NCBI GenBank assembly: GCA_023374025.1 | Contig: SIJG01000010.1 | Coordinates: 1,192,300 to 1,256,299, forward strand | DNA from: Heterodera schachtii | Taxonomy: Eukaryota > Nematoda > Chromadorea > Rhabditida > Heteroderidae | Length of the DNA: 64,000 bases | Direction of reading: 5' to 3' | Notes under the pieces: model-generated | What the model saw: the letters and a program-made list of their open reading frames with translations, nothing else | Database searches by the model: none | Told to the model about the DNA's origin: nothing | Made by a program: the position numbers and the translations under genes | Shown: positions 34,823 to 46,300 of the stretch, piece after piece | Position numbering within the stretch: the stretch's first letter is position 1 | Layout: each line of letters begins with the position of its first letter

Positions 34823-35678
34823 TTTGATCAGATTTCCAGCAGGGTGTCATTCATGACAATTCGTACAAAAGGCAAATCGTATAATTGTGATGAATTTTTA
34901 TATTTTTCTTTTTAGAATTATATTTAAATATTAATCTTTTAATTAAATTCAGTGACACCGATTTATATAATTAATTATTTATCAATTATTTAGTTTTTTA
35001 ACTCAACACGTGCATTTTCGTTTCCCATTGTTTAGTATTTCTCCATGCCACCACTTCTTCTGCCAACTACAAAATTCAGTTTCAACTTTACAAGTCAACG
35101 CCAATTGTGCCATTTGAAGTGGTGAACGAACGGACCCAGGAAAAGCTGACATTGACCAAAGCAAACGAAAATGAATGGGACGACCGATGGATAATTAAGC
35201 GATGCCAAATTGGGGGGGCGACGGCGATGGTTCAGCAAATGGAAGACGGAAATTTGGACAAATTGAGCACTGTCATCATCCAATTGTCTGATGACGATGA
35301 TTGCATTGGGTGAGTAACAGAAGCGTCGAGTATACAACGTTCTCCCATCTCTTCAAAAATGTTTTTAAAAATTGTAAATTTTTATTTATTTTCTTTTAAA
35401 TTGTAAAAAATAATTTTAAATTCAAAAAAGACTAAAGAAATTATCAGCTAGCTGCTTTTTCCCGGAGGGGGAACTGATCCAATAGCATTGGCTTTTGCTA
35501 AAAACCTCACAAAATTCAATTTGCACTTAATTTAGGCCATTGTATCCACCGAGGACCGAAGAAAAGAATTATTTGAGTTTAATCGATCGTTTTGAACTGA
35601 TGAGTTGGAATTGATTTGATCAGATTTCCAGCAGGGTGTCATTCATGACAATTCGTACAAAAGGCAAATCGTATAATT
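34097..35678. repeat. Near-identical 791-bp tandem duplication
   Basis: Unit 1 34097-34887 and unit 2 34888-35678 are equal apart from a small difference (TTTTCATTTAATTG in one, TTTTCTTTTAAATTG in the other near the middle). Each holds the last part of intron 3, exon 4, intron 4 and exon 5 of the F-box-like copy. Both carry the same 1-base loss at the start of exon 4, so the duplication came after that mutation. Confidence 0.92.
35036..35613 (+). pseudogene. Duplicated last two exons of the F-box-like copy
   Basis: The second unit of the tandem duplication: exon 4 at 35036-35309 and exon 5 at 35535-35613, the same as 34245-34518 and 34744-34822. It contains no start, F-box part or exon 3. 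It could only be expressed as alternative 3' exons of the preceding copy, and the shared frameshift argues against that. Confidence 0.85.
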
Positions 35679-35765
35679 GCTTAGGTTGGGCCTAGGCTTT
35701 AGGCTTAGGCCTAAGTTTAGGCTAGGCTTAGGCTTGCCTGGGACTAGGCTTCAGCTTAGGCTTTA
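35679..35765. repeat. Degenerate nematode telomere-like (TTAGGC) tract
   Basis: Begins directly at the end of the 791-bp tandem duplication: CTTAGG, TTTAGGCTTAGGCC, TTTAGGCTAGGCTTAGGCTT and so on. TTAGGC is the canonical nematode telomere unit. A weaker inverse tract (GCCTACGCCTAAAGCTTAGG) lies at about 54735-54770. Confidence 0.7.
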
Positions 35766-37075
35766 TTTGTAAATTGCGGTGTGCACGAGTTGCCACTGTA
35801 TGGCTGTATGCCTTTATACGAGTTATTTTTGTCTTTTGTACGATTGACATTGACCCGATTTCCTGGTCCACATTTCAATAGTAAAATAAGCTGGTCGTCC
35901 CATTTTTCGGTAAAATTTTCCAGGAATTTAAACGTGTTATTTATTGAATTTTCTGTTTTTTGTTCGATTGAATCTAAGATTCGGAATTGGTTGAAATAGA
36001 TACCGGAATTGTGATCACTAGGGCCCCGACTTTTAGTGACGAAAAATCGCAAAATAGTTAAACTAAAATATTGACGAAAAAGTGCCAAAATAGTGACGAA
36101 TAGTGACATAATTTTCAGTCAAAAACTAAGCAAAAATTTTTTTATTCACTGATTGCAGTTGCAAATGAAGTAAATTTACTTTTTTAATAATTTCTTTGCA
36201 AATATTGACATTTTAAACCAAAAATTTTTTCAAAAAAAAATTTGGTGAATGAATTTTTGAGAAAATTTTTCAAAAAATTTTTTATGTCGATTCTTAGGGG
36301 TGCATTTTTTGAAAAAAAATTTAGATCGATCTTAGGGGTGCATTTTTTGATTTTATTGCATTTTTGTTAAGGAATTTTCCAAAAAATGTCGAAATAGTGA
36401 CAAAACGCCAAAAAAGTGATTTCTAGTGACGAAAAATGACGTCCAAATGAAAAAATTTTAATGCAGAAATGCGTTTTTTGAGCTCCTTTCTTCAAATCAA
36501 TCGAGCAAAAAAAAAAAGTTTTTTCACTAGAACCCGGATTTATATAAGCTTTTACTCATCTTTTAAATTGTATTGCACTTTATTTGAAAATTACGGATCA
36601 CTTACGGGGAATTACGGCGTTTTTGGACCCCAGTAATTACGGATTACTAATTTCCGTAATTGAGAAAATCGCCGTAATTACGGATTACGGGTTTCCGTGA
36701 TTGAAAATCCAGTTACATGCAGCCCTGATCCAAACATTTATAAACCCAGCTAAAATTGTGGAAAAATGGTTGGATGCCTAAACGAAAATTCCTAGTTTCT
36801 GTTTTCTCACATTTTCCTTAAACGTCTCTTCATTTTTGTCACAAACGAACATTTCGTCTTCTTTATCGTCCAATTGCTAATGAGTTCATTTATGAATTTT
36901 TAACCAAAAATTTTTATTTTATACCAAAAATTTAAGAAATTTCTAAGAAATGTGAGGAGCATTACTGTATTGAATGAATGAATGAATCATTTTTGCCTAT
37001 AAAATGTCCCTTTTCCTTCTCCTCCCCTTTCATTCATTCGCTCATAATTTTCCCTCGGTCATTTTTTTTGCCCTA
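35766..37075. other. Intergenic; repeat element and duplicated flank
   Basis: I see no gene. About 36018-36450 looks like a TIR-type element end (AGGGCCCCGACTTTTAGTGA and many AGTGACGAAAAAT words). 36534-36917 is the upstream partner of 31738-32155 (segmental duplication). Confidence 0.55.
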
Positions 37076-38634
37076 ATGTCTTCAAGAATTCCGTACGTTT
37101 TTCTTTTTACATTTAAATCGTATCGCATTTCTTTTACTCCAAGTGTTGGGCATGATTGTCAAGATTAAAATTTTACTGGATTTCAAAAGTTCATTTGATA
37201 ATTTACCCCATCGGCCCCACTAAAATTTCAAAATAAAACTAAATTCCACATTTGTCTCTATTGTTCTTGGCCCTTTCTTTTGCTTTCCCATTCCATTCAT
37301 TATTCTTTCATTTTTCAGTTGGTACGTCGTGTCTCTTCTGTTGGTCGGCTGTGGCACCATTCTTTGGTTCTTTTGGGACAAAGTCAAAAAACGACGACGC
37401 CAAAACAAAAAAGAAATGTAAAAACAAAATAAAATTCTAAAAATCAAAAAATTCCTTTTTTTCAGCTTCATCTCCGCTGACTGTTGGCTCGAAGTGTTCG
37501 CTTTACTTCCGCCTTCTCAGCTTGGCCTCGGAATCGCTCTGATCAGTCGCCGATTTGACCGCCGCGTGGACGAACACTTCAAAACACGCAAATGGATATT
37601 GGACAAAGAATTGCGAATTCAAATGAAGAAGCGATGGTTTGGCAGGAAGCAAATGGAAATTGTCAATGCCAACGGAGAAAAGCCATTGCCAATCCCACAA
37701 ATTCCGTTGCCGAACAAAATCATCGGCGTCAGAGGCATTTTGATCACGTAAATGACAAAATTCAATTGATTTTGCGATCACTTTTCTGTTACAGTTACTT
37801 CGACCACAATGTCATCACTTTTCTCCGCCGTTTTCATCGCTTTTTCGCTTCATCTGCAACAGATTTGATGACTGCCAATGAAGATGTCCAAATTTTGGAA
37901 TTTTTTCTGTCCACCATTTGGCCAATGTTCGGTGACACCATTCAATTGATGTGGTTGACCACCTCTGGTTTTCGCCAAATGCGCCAATTGGCCCCGTCCA
38001 TTCTCAACGATTGTCCATCCCTTTGCAATGTCACCTTCAATAGCGACATTTTCCCCGAATTTCCGCCCGATGACAGTGCCAAAGCGTCGGATGGTCAAGC
38101 GGTGGCCAAATGGCTGTTCACGCCTCATCAGCACAATGAAATGAATGTGTTAAGTTACCATGAATTGCCGGTTGCGCAATGGTCGTCAAGAATGGAACAA
38201 ATCAAAGCGGTGATTTTCACGGGGTGTTTAATTGCATTTTTTGTGACTTTTTGCCCCATTTTTAGGCATTTTCCGCTGCTTCTTCTCGTGTTGTCTTCAT
38301 CATTTTCTTTGGTTTTCCGCCGTCCTCTTCGATTGACTCCGTCGTGCCATTTGAGTTGACCAACGCATTGACTGGGGAGCAATTGACACTGTTACAACAT
38401 TTTGGAAATTTTGTGCTCATCCGTTGTCCAATTGGGCAGAAGGAAATGGCATTGGACCAGTGGACGAAAGGATCGTCTAACCGTGTGATCCGAATTTTCA
38501 TTGGCATTGGGGCGGACGGATTGAAAATGGGTGAACAATTAAAAAAAAAATTTTCGGTTCGGTTTCAATTTTGTCTTTTTTCAGACTTTTCCACGCTTTC
38601 CCTGGGCCGAGGGCTCGGAATCAGAATAAAGTGA
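37076..38634 (+). CDS. F-box-like protein with N-terminal membrane anchor (type 1), intact
   Basis: Six exons: 37076-37092, 37319-37417, 37466-37747, 37795-38209, 38266-38530 and 38585-38634, all phases agreeing (375 residues). Start MSSRIP, then membrane segment WYVVSLLLVGCGTILWFFW and basic KKRRRQNKK, so the F-box-like part (DCWLEVFALLPPSQLGLGIA) would be cytoplasmic next to a membrane (inference). Exon 4 gives YFDHNVITFLRRFHRFFASS and SDGQAVAKWLFTP; exon 5 FELTNALTGEQLTL and LIRCPIGQKE. The last intron (54 nt) is stop-free in frame, but the shifted lengths in the two sister copies (47 and 55 nt) show that it is an intron. Exon 3 has the same 282-nt length as exon 2 of several type 2 genes, showing common origin. 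Confidence 0.82.
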
Positions 38635-41536
38635 ATGAATGGAATTAATTAATTAATTGATGCGAAGTGTTTGTGATCTCGAAATGTTGCCATTTCACTA
38701 TTATTTATGTATTTGTATATGCAGTTGTATGTTGTACTTTTTTGCTCATAAATTCGTCCATTCATTGTGTAATTGGTGCGAATTGCTTTGATAAAATGAT
38801 AAACAGTACATATGGTTTTTTTTTTCTTAATTCCTTATGTTAGGGCTTACGATTATTAAATAAAACAAAAAAAAATGTATGTGGCTCTCAAAATTGGGAA
38901 AAGGTGAATTTTATGGATTATGATATTATTTGTCCGAAAACTACAATATATAAAACTCTTGAATTCTTGCTAAAAAGATAACCCCTTAAAGCGTCCGAAT
39001 TATGCCAATAATGTTTAGCTTAGAGACTCTATTGCATAGGCGTCCAGTCAAAAGATGTGCGCTGGTTGATATTTTGGATCGGGATGAGAATTGATAAATT
39101 TCTAAATTTGTTTTAAAAAATAAAAATAATTAGGGATCGGATTTTTAGGGGAGAAAAATCTCAATTTAGTGGCCTAAAAAGGGGCAAAAAATTCAAAATA
39201 ATGGCGTAAATTTTATTCTTATATTGTATTCTTTGAAAATAAATTAAAAGTGAAGAAAATTTGACACCCATTATCTTAAAATTGGCTAAACCTTATAAAT
39301 TTGGTATCAATCGAAATGCTTCTCTAAAAATTTCATTACGTATAAATCAATTCATAAAAATAAAGATTTTGATAGGTGCTATGACGAAATACGAAAAGTG
39401 CAACTGATAAAATTAAAAGAAAAATATTATTTTGAAAAGAAAAAACAAATAATTATGTGAAGCAAATTAAATTAAATTAAATTAATTAAATTAAATTATA
39501 ACATATATTATTTAAATTCCGCTACAGAATTAAAATATACTTTATATTAATCATATACGTGGTGAGCCAAAGTTTAAAAGTTTAATTTTCTTATATGGTT
39601 TTGCTTTGTTGATTTAATGTCCAAATAAAACCCAAAATTTTGCATTTTTTTATTTCACTTTTTCTTTTACAACATTTTTGACAATGAGAATTTATGTAAT
39701 AATCTTTTTACTGTATTTCAAAGTAGAGTGGGTCGGGACCGGGAAATTTGACAAAAACCGAGACCGTGACTTACCGGGACCAGAAAAGTCGGGACCGGGA
39801 TCAACCGGGAATTTTCCCAAGTGAAAATTTTTTTGAAAAAAAATTTAAAAATTTGAGTGCACTTTGTTACGAAAATTTCCTAAATTCAAAAATGTACGCA
39901 TAAAATTTTTAAATTTTCGTTTGGGGAAGGAATTCGAAAAAATTTTCCTTCATTCGCTGGAAAAATTTTAAAAATTTTCCTTCATTTGCTTTTAAAAAAA
40001 TTTTTAAAATTTTGAGTGAGATTTGCTAACAGAATTTGTCAAAAATGACCAAATATTTTCTTAATTTGTTTTAGGCTGTTTAAAAATGAAAAAAAATTTT
40101 TTAAGCTGAAATGTTTTATTAATTAATTCGATTAAAATGATGGTAAAAAAATATTAAAAATTGAACTACTTTCCCAACAAAGTTTTGGAAATTTATAAAG
40201 TGCCTTAAATTATTATGAATCAAATTAATTAAAATTATTATTTTAAATATTTAATCAGATTAAATGAATTTTCATTTGTTTTTATGCACCGAGTAGTCAT
40301 TATTACACATTGATTAAGCCGAATTGGCTGGCTGTTCCGGCCCAATTTTGCGAAAAATCAAAATTTATTTAAATGTGAATTTAATTAAATGGGTTTGCTT
40401 TTTTTGTGTGCTTAAAGAAACCAAAACAATTGAATTTTTCCCCATTTTCCGTGCTGTCCCCTGCCAATTTCGGCATCTTTATGCTCATCATTTTTATTTA
40501 TTTTGTCCTTTTTTGGTTAAAGAAAAATGCGTATTTCGAATCCATGTAACTTTGTGCTTAGAATTTTAGGCATTTGCCTAAAAATTCCATCACTACTGAC
40601 TGATAAACTTTTTTTTTGGATAAATGAAGGGAATTTTAAAATGAGAATTTTAATGCTAAATAGAAATTTTAAGTTTTTTTTATTGTAAAATGAGTATTTC
40701 GAAAATTTGAAATGTTTTCAAATTTGGAGATAATGAGTAATGCTTTTGACCGAAAATTTCCCGAGACTCGAGACCGACCCGAGACTTGACCCCGAGACTC
40801 GATACCGAGACCCAAAAAAACCCGAGACTTTTCTCGAGTCAAAACTCGAGACCGAGAGTCTCGTACAGCACTAACAATAAGCTTGGCTAAAAGCTTTGCA
40901 AAAACTGTGGAACATCAATGTGACTTGGCCGTGTGATTTGGTGGTGATGCGCCTGTATAAAAAATATCAAATGAATTTTTGTGTCTTTTGCGCGGTTAAA
41001 AGCCATAAAAAAGCAAAATCAATTATGTATATTATTATAAAAAGAAATTTAATTATTTTTTAAAATAAATTATGTAGTCAAATTTAATTGAATGACTGAA
41101 TGATAACTTAATATTTCGTTATCATTGATATTAACATTTTGAATTTCTCGGTTCCCGATTCTTGGAACTTTTCCTCTCGAATAATTTTATCAATTCATTT
41201 AAAAATGTAAAAAGGAAAAAAAATTCACAAACAATTTCTTACTATTACGACTTTTTTATGAGCAAAATTTAATTACATTACAGAAAAATAAAAATTCAGT
41301 GAATTTTACCGTTTAATAGCTGACTTCGATTTAATCAATGCAGCTTAATTAATTTTAATTACTTTTTTAGAGACATAAAGCATTAATACGGAAGCATTAA
41401 ATAATTATCAATCTTTTTAAAAATTAAATATTTTAACATTTTCTTTTTCAAGACTGTCAATTTAATCACAAAGAAAAGAATTAATTATAATTAATTTTTG
41501 AAAATCAAGGGGATTAGCATTTAAAATGACTGAATA
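38635..41536. other. Gene-poor interval
   Basis: No gene I can support. Positions up to 38901 are duplicated at 33119-33395. 39720-39810 contains GGGACCGGG words like the MITE at 13770. 40750-40880 is GAGACTCGAG-rich, like about 18170-18235. Around 40890-40970 one frame reads LWNINVTWPCDLVVMRLY, which looks coding-like, but no exon borders or partners could be found. Confidence 0.45.
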
Positions 41537-41683
41537 TTAAAGATGCTCGTCACATTTTGGGTAACATTCGCCAATTTCCGACTCTTCCAAGTGGGCGTGG
41601 ACGCGTGCCTTTTTCGGGAAGTCTTGGCCAAATTTGTGCTCCATTTCACCAAACCACTGACGAAGTTGGGACACGGAGATTCT
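41537..41683 (-). CDS. Possible isolated terminal exon, unknown protein
   Basis: On the minus strand an AG acceptor-like site (TTAAG at 41684) is followed by 48 codons and a TAA stop: RISVSQLRQWFGEMEHKFGQ, then DFPKKARVHAHLEE, then SEIGECYPKCDEHL. Codon use and the two C-terminal cysteines look like real coding sequence in otherwise very AT-rich DNA. I do not recognise the family and could not find the preceding exon. It may be the 3' end of a gene, or a relic. Confidence 0.35.
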   Translation of the reverse strand, partial: RISVSQLRQWFGEMEHKFGQDFPKKARVHAHLEESEIGECYPKCDEHL

Positions 41684-41998
41684 CTTAATTGTTTTTTTTA
41701 TGTTCTTAGAAAAATTAGAGAACGCTACAGAGAGTCATTGATCGATTTTATTTAAAATAAAATAACGAAAATTGTGGAAAATGCCAAATGAAAAATTCGA
41801 AATATTTTTTTTCTGTTAATTATATAAAAATTGGATATCGCTTAAAAAGTCATCGATCGATTTTTAATTGAAAATAATGAAAAAAGGAAAAAATGCCATA
41901 ATATAGAGAAAATACCGAAAGTTACTCGAAAAGATTGAAAACACTAAAAAATATCAATTATTTGTCGAAATGTGTCGAATGGAAAATTCGAAAAGAAT

Positions 41999-43221
41999 TA
42001 GGGTTAAGCCCCGAGCGCTCGGGGGACAAAAAGTCGGGGGCCGGGGACCTCGGGGGGCGACATGTCGGGGCGGGGAGGAAGCTCAATTGTCGGGGTCGGG
42101 GACCCCGATCGGGTAGTGATCAACGAAATTTTTTAACGAAAAACTGAATTTTTATTTTTAAATTATCGTAAATTTTCCTTTTTTTCACTTTAATCATTTG
42201 ATTTCGTTAACGCCAGCAAGAGTGAATCCAAGCTAGCCTTTAAACCAGGGGCTTCCATTTGTTCTTATTTATAAGAATTTCTAATTTTGGGGTAGCGACG
42301 AAAATTGTTCTGATTTCTTAAATATATTTATAATTTGAAATTTGTGGCATAATGTCTCTATTTTTAAGAAATTTTAACGTCTGCGCAAAATTTTTTGATC
42401 TTTGGTCCCGAATGTACTGAAATTTGTCCTTATTTCTAAGATTTTCTTATTTTCAGGCTTCACCTAAACTTTTTAATTTTTTTTTCTGATTAATGTTTTA
42501 TTTAGCTGGTTTTGAGAAAAATTTTTTTTTAAATGGCCATTTTTATGTAAATAATGTACCAAAATCTCTCAATTTTCATTTTTTTTCCGGCGGCACCTAT
42601 CGGCACCAGGGCTGGGACGCGACCGCGATCCGCGATGCGCGACCGCGGGATTTTTCTACGCGCGCCCCACCCCTGATCGTCACTGCCGGTTCGCAAAAGC
42701 TTATTTGTTCTTAAAAATTTGGCACAAAATCGCGCAAAAATTGGCCATTTTGGTGAAAATCTGTAGGCAAAATAAACTCAAATTTTCAAAAAATTCTCCC
42801 GGCGGCGCCTATCGGCACCGCCGGCCCTAAAATTTGATAGATTTTGATCAAATAAATTGTAAAAATTTACTGATTTGAAAAATGTTGCTAATTGTTATTA
42901 TTTTTGACCCTAAAATCTTATTTTTCGGCCGTGATGTTCATATTTTTAAAATTACCGATCGGCACCATGGTTTTGGGGAGCCGGCGGTGCCGATAGTCGC
43001 GTTTTAAATGAATTTTATTAAGAAAATTTGTTTAAAATCTCAAAATTTTTCAATATTTCCCGCCTTCGTGGATGAATTAACTTTTAAATTTTTAAAACGC
43101 TCGGAGTCCCCAATTCCCCGAATTAGTGTCGGGGGGTCGGGGGGGCAAAAAATCGGGGGTCGGGGACCTCGGGGGACGACATGTCGGGGGTCGGGGGGCT
43201 CGGGGTCGGGGCTTAACCCTA
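41999..43221. mobile_element. 1.2-kb hAT-like element with 8-bp target duplication
   Basis: Inverted ends TAGGGTTAAGCCCCGA (16 bp perfect), flanked by perfect 8-bp repeats AAAAGAAT (41991-41998 and 43222-43229). Both subterminal regions are GGGGTCGGGG-rich, containing GGGGACCTCGGGGG and CGACATGTCGGGG in the same direction on both sides. The middle holds CGGCGCCTATCGGCACCG words and a short GC-rich palindrome near 42620-42660. No transposase. Confidence 0.85.
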
Positions 43222-43358
43222 AAAAGAATATGAAAGTTTGAATTTGAATTAACATATTTTTAAAAGCTTTGGAGTCATATGGGGTTGGGCTTAATCGTAA
43301 AAAACTATCATAAATCGCTTTAAATGTTTTCTAAAAAACTGTTTATTAAAAAAATTTG

Positions 43359-46300
43359 TTAAATTTCAAAAAAAGTTATGGCCAGAAAAATTGTGGCGCT
43401 AATAAAAAGTGGCGCCCATTCAAAATTTAAAAAAAATTTAATAAAAATTAAAATAATTTTCCAACAATTTTTTACATATTCGTTGCGCCAATTCCATCCC
43501 AAATATCCGCCAATGCATTCCGACGCATTTGGCACCTTTTCAAACGGCGATTTCCAATTGCCGTCCAAATTGTGCGGTTTCCAACCTTTCAATTTGAATT
43601 AATTAATAAATTATAAGTACAGTATTGTAAGACAGAGTACGGTAATTAATTGACTCGCCGTGGAACATAAAATCGGTGTCCGCCCATCGGTCGCCGGTCA
43701 TAAACCAATCCCGGCAAAACCCGTGGGCCCTTCTCATAATTCGCAATTTCGGAGGCCAAATGCGTTGCGCTCCTAATAATTTCAAACTTTTACACAAATA
43801 AATTATTTAAATATCTACATTTATATGGGTTTTTTCAGCATTTTACAATAAAGGATTTCGCTAAAAAATATTTTTATTATATTTTAATGATTTTGCCATT
43901 TTCCAATAATTAATTATTAATTTGAATAGATTAAAATATTTAAAAATAAAATGGACGGACCTAAAGCAGAACGAACACACGTCGTATAAGCCATTAATGT
44001 GTCGTAGTCAATTGAGCTATTCCAATATTTGGTGCAAGCCTTTGAAAAATGCATACAGTACTCCCATCCCATTTGTTTATGTTCCAGTTACGGTAATGGG
44101 ACACATGCCTTCAAATTTTAATTCGAAAATCATTTTGTTTTTTACAATGTGATAAGCTACGGCAACATGATGACTGGATTTGAAGCGTTAAATTTGGTAA
44201 AGAAAGGCGCTCACAGTAAATCCCATTCAGTTTTAGCTGGTACTGTAGCGCCCGGGCTCAATTATTGACGCTTTTTCCTTGGCCATATTTTGCTCATCAT
44301 TTTTTTAGGCATTTTCTCCCCCCTTTTCACCTCAATTTCGATTTTGGCACTTGGCAAAACTGTCTTCAGAATGTGCAGCTAAATTTGATTAAATATTTTA
44401 AAATTTAAATTCATTTTGTTTTCCCATTTTCACTTGCAATGCGCCATTGTCTGCGCTCGAAAATTTTGGCTGTGAAAATTCCAAATTGGCCCAATCGAGC
44501 AGAAATTGGCGCGCAAAAGGCGTGTTTCTGACCTAAGTTATAATTAGTGCTTGCTCGAAAGTTTGAATCTAAAAAACTTCCTCTTTTTGTTATTATTTTT
44601 TGGTTAAATTAATTTTTTTAAATTTTTTATTAATTTTTGGATCTTTTCAAAGGATTTTTAGTCTAAAAAACTAAAATTTTAATTAAAAATTCAGAAAAAT
44701 TTTAATAATTTATGATTTTTGATAAAAATTCATTTTTAAATTTTTAATATATTATTTTTGTCATTTTTTGAGTCAATTGACAGAAATAAATTTTTTGTGT
44801 GTACTACGAAAAACAAAATTTCCGAATTTTTAGGTCTTTGTGTGTTCAAGAAGAGATTTAGTAGAATTTAATAAATTCTCGAGGAATTTAACTCTCGAAT
44901 CAGCAATAACAAATAAACTTTTGAATGAAAATTAATTTAAAATTATATGAAAGAACAATTTTAAATACTTAAAAATCACCAAATAATTTCCCGACATTAT
45001 TTCCCAATTAAAAAAGCGCTCATAAAAAATCAAATCGACACGGTCGTCGATCCACTGAAAGCAAATGGGGCAATCAATTAATTAATGACACCATTAATGA
45101 TTAATGCAAAGTCCCAAGGGTCATTATTTCTTTCTTATTGCCTATTAAATAATAAATTTTTCAATACAAATCTACTGATTTGAGCCTCAAAAAAAAATAA
45201 AATAAAAATGAGGCACCACTTTTTTTTCCATTATTTCTTTCAAAAAATTTTGAAAATCGTGAGTTGCTCGTTGGCATAGGATGCCACGGGAATGGTTCAA
45301 AAATGCCAAAACAATTGATGGTGAATATATGAACGAGCTGGGGAAGCCTTTGAGCGAAAACGTATGGGGCGGGCCGGCTTCGAACAGGCGTCTCTGGCTT
45401 TCGGGACCAGTGTGCTACCAACTGAACTACCGACTCCAGGATTACCAAATTAATTTCTTCAAAAAATGAGTCGAATAATAAAAACAAGGACAATTCTTGA
45501 AAATAAGGACAATAATGACACTCGGTAACCCTGCCAAATCAGGAGAAAAAAGGGCACACAACACCTCCTCAATGCAATGGTTCGGGTTCACCACGCCGGT
45601 GTCCGCGTCGAGCACCAAAAGCCAATCGGAGTCAGGCAAATAAGCGGAAGCAATGCAATGTTTGCGGAAGAAAAGCTACAAAAAAAATAATTAAAGCCAT
45701 CATTTTTACTGGAATTAATGCCCAAAATGAGATACTGTAGCTTGATGCACACACTGTATTTGGGTAGAAGTACAAAATTCGAAAGGAGAAAGAGACTCCA
45801 ATATTCCCGAATCATAAGAAATTCGAAAATCTCAAAATAATCCAAGCAAAAAAATAGAATTAGAGAGTAAACAGATAATCCAAAAATCCTGAACCTGAAC
45901 CCTGAGAAACTCGAGAATCAACGCTTCAAGAATCCTTAGAAATTCGAGAATCGAAAATTGAGAAATAAAACCACAAGGAAATCGAGAGTTGAGAACCGAG
46001 GCTCAAAATACCCAAGATATCAAGAGGAGAATGCAAACTCCAAAAACCCTGAGAATTTCAAAAGTTTCAAGAACCGACGCTTATAAAATTTCGATAAATT
46101 CGAGAGTAGAACTGAGACTCCAAATTCAGGTCCCAAAAAATCGAAGTTCTCAAGAACTTAAGCTTAAAAAATCCCAAGAAATTCGAGTCTAAAATTCGGA
46201 ACCCTTCGAAACGGAAATAAATATTTCTATTTACTTCGTTATATCCAACACAGAATTGATTTGCACGAATATCTTCGTCCAAATCGATTAGCTTGAAAGT

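Noticed and set aside
34097..35678. CRISPR-like or satellite array
   Set aside because: Only two long units containing exons; no short repeat-spacer structure. No CRISPR array elsewhere in the window.
37592..38359. 255-codon single open frame on the plus strand
   Set aside because: It reads an out-of-frame stretch of exon 3 and then through introns 3 and 4 of the type 1 gene; splice signals, phases and the sister copies support the spliced model instead.
45161..45493. 110-codon minus-strand open frame
   Set aside because: Runs through the tRNA-like sequence within intron 3 of the DUF273 gene; the flanking exons splice in phase without it.
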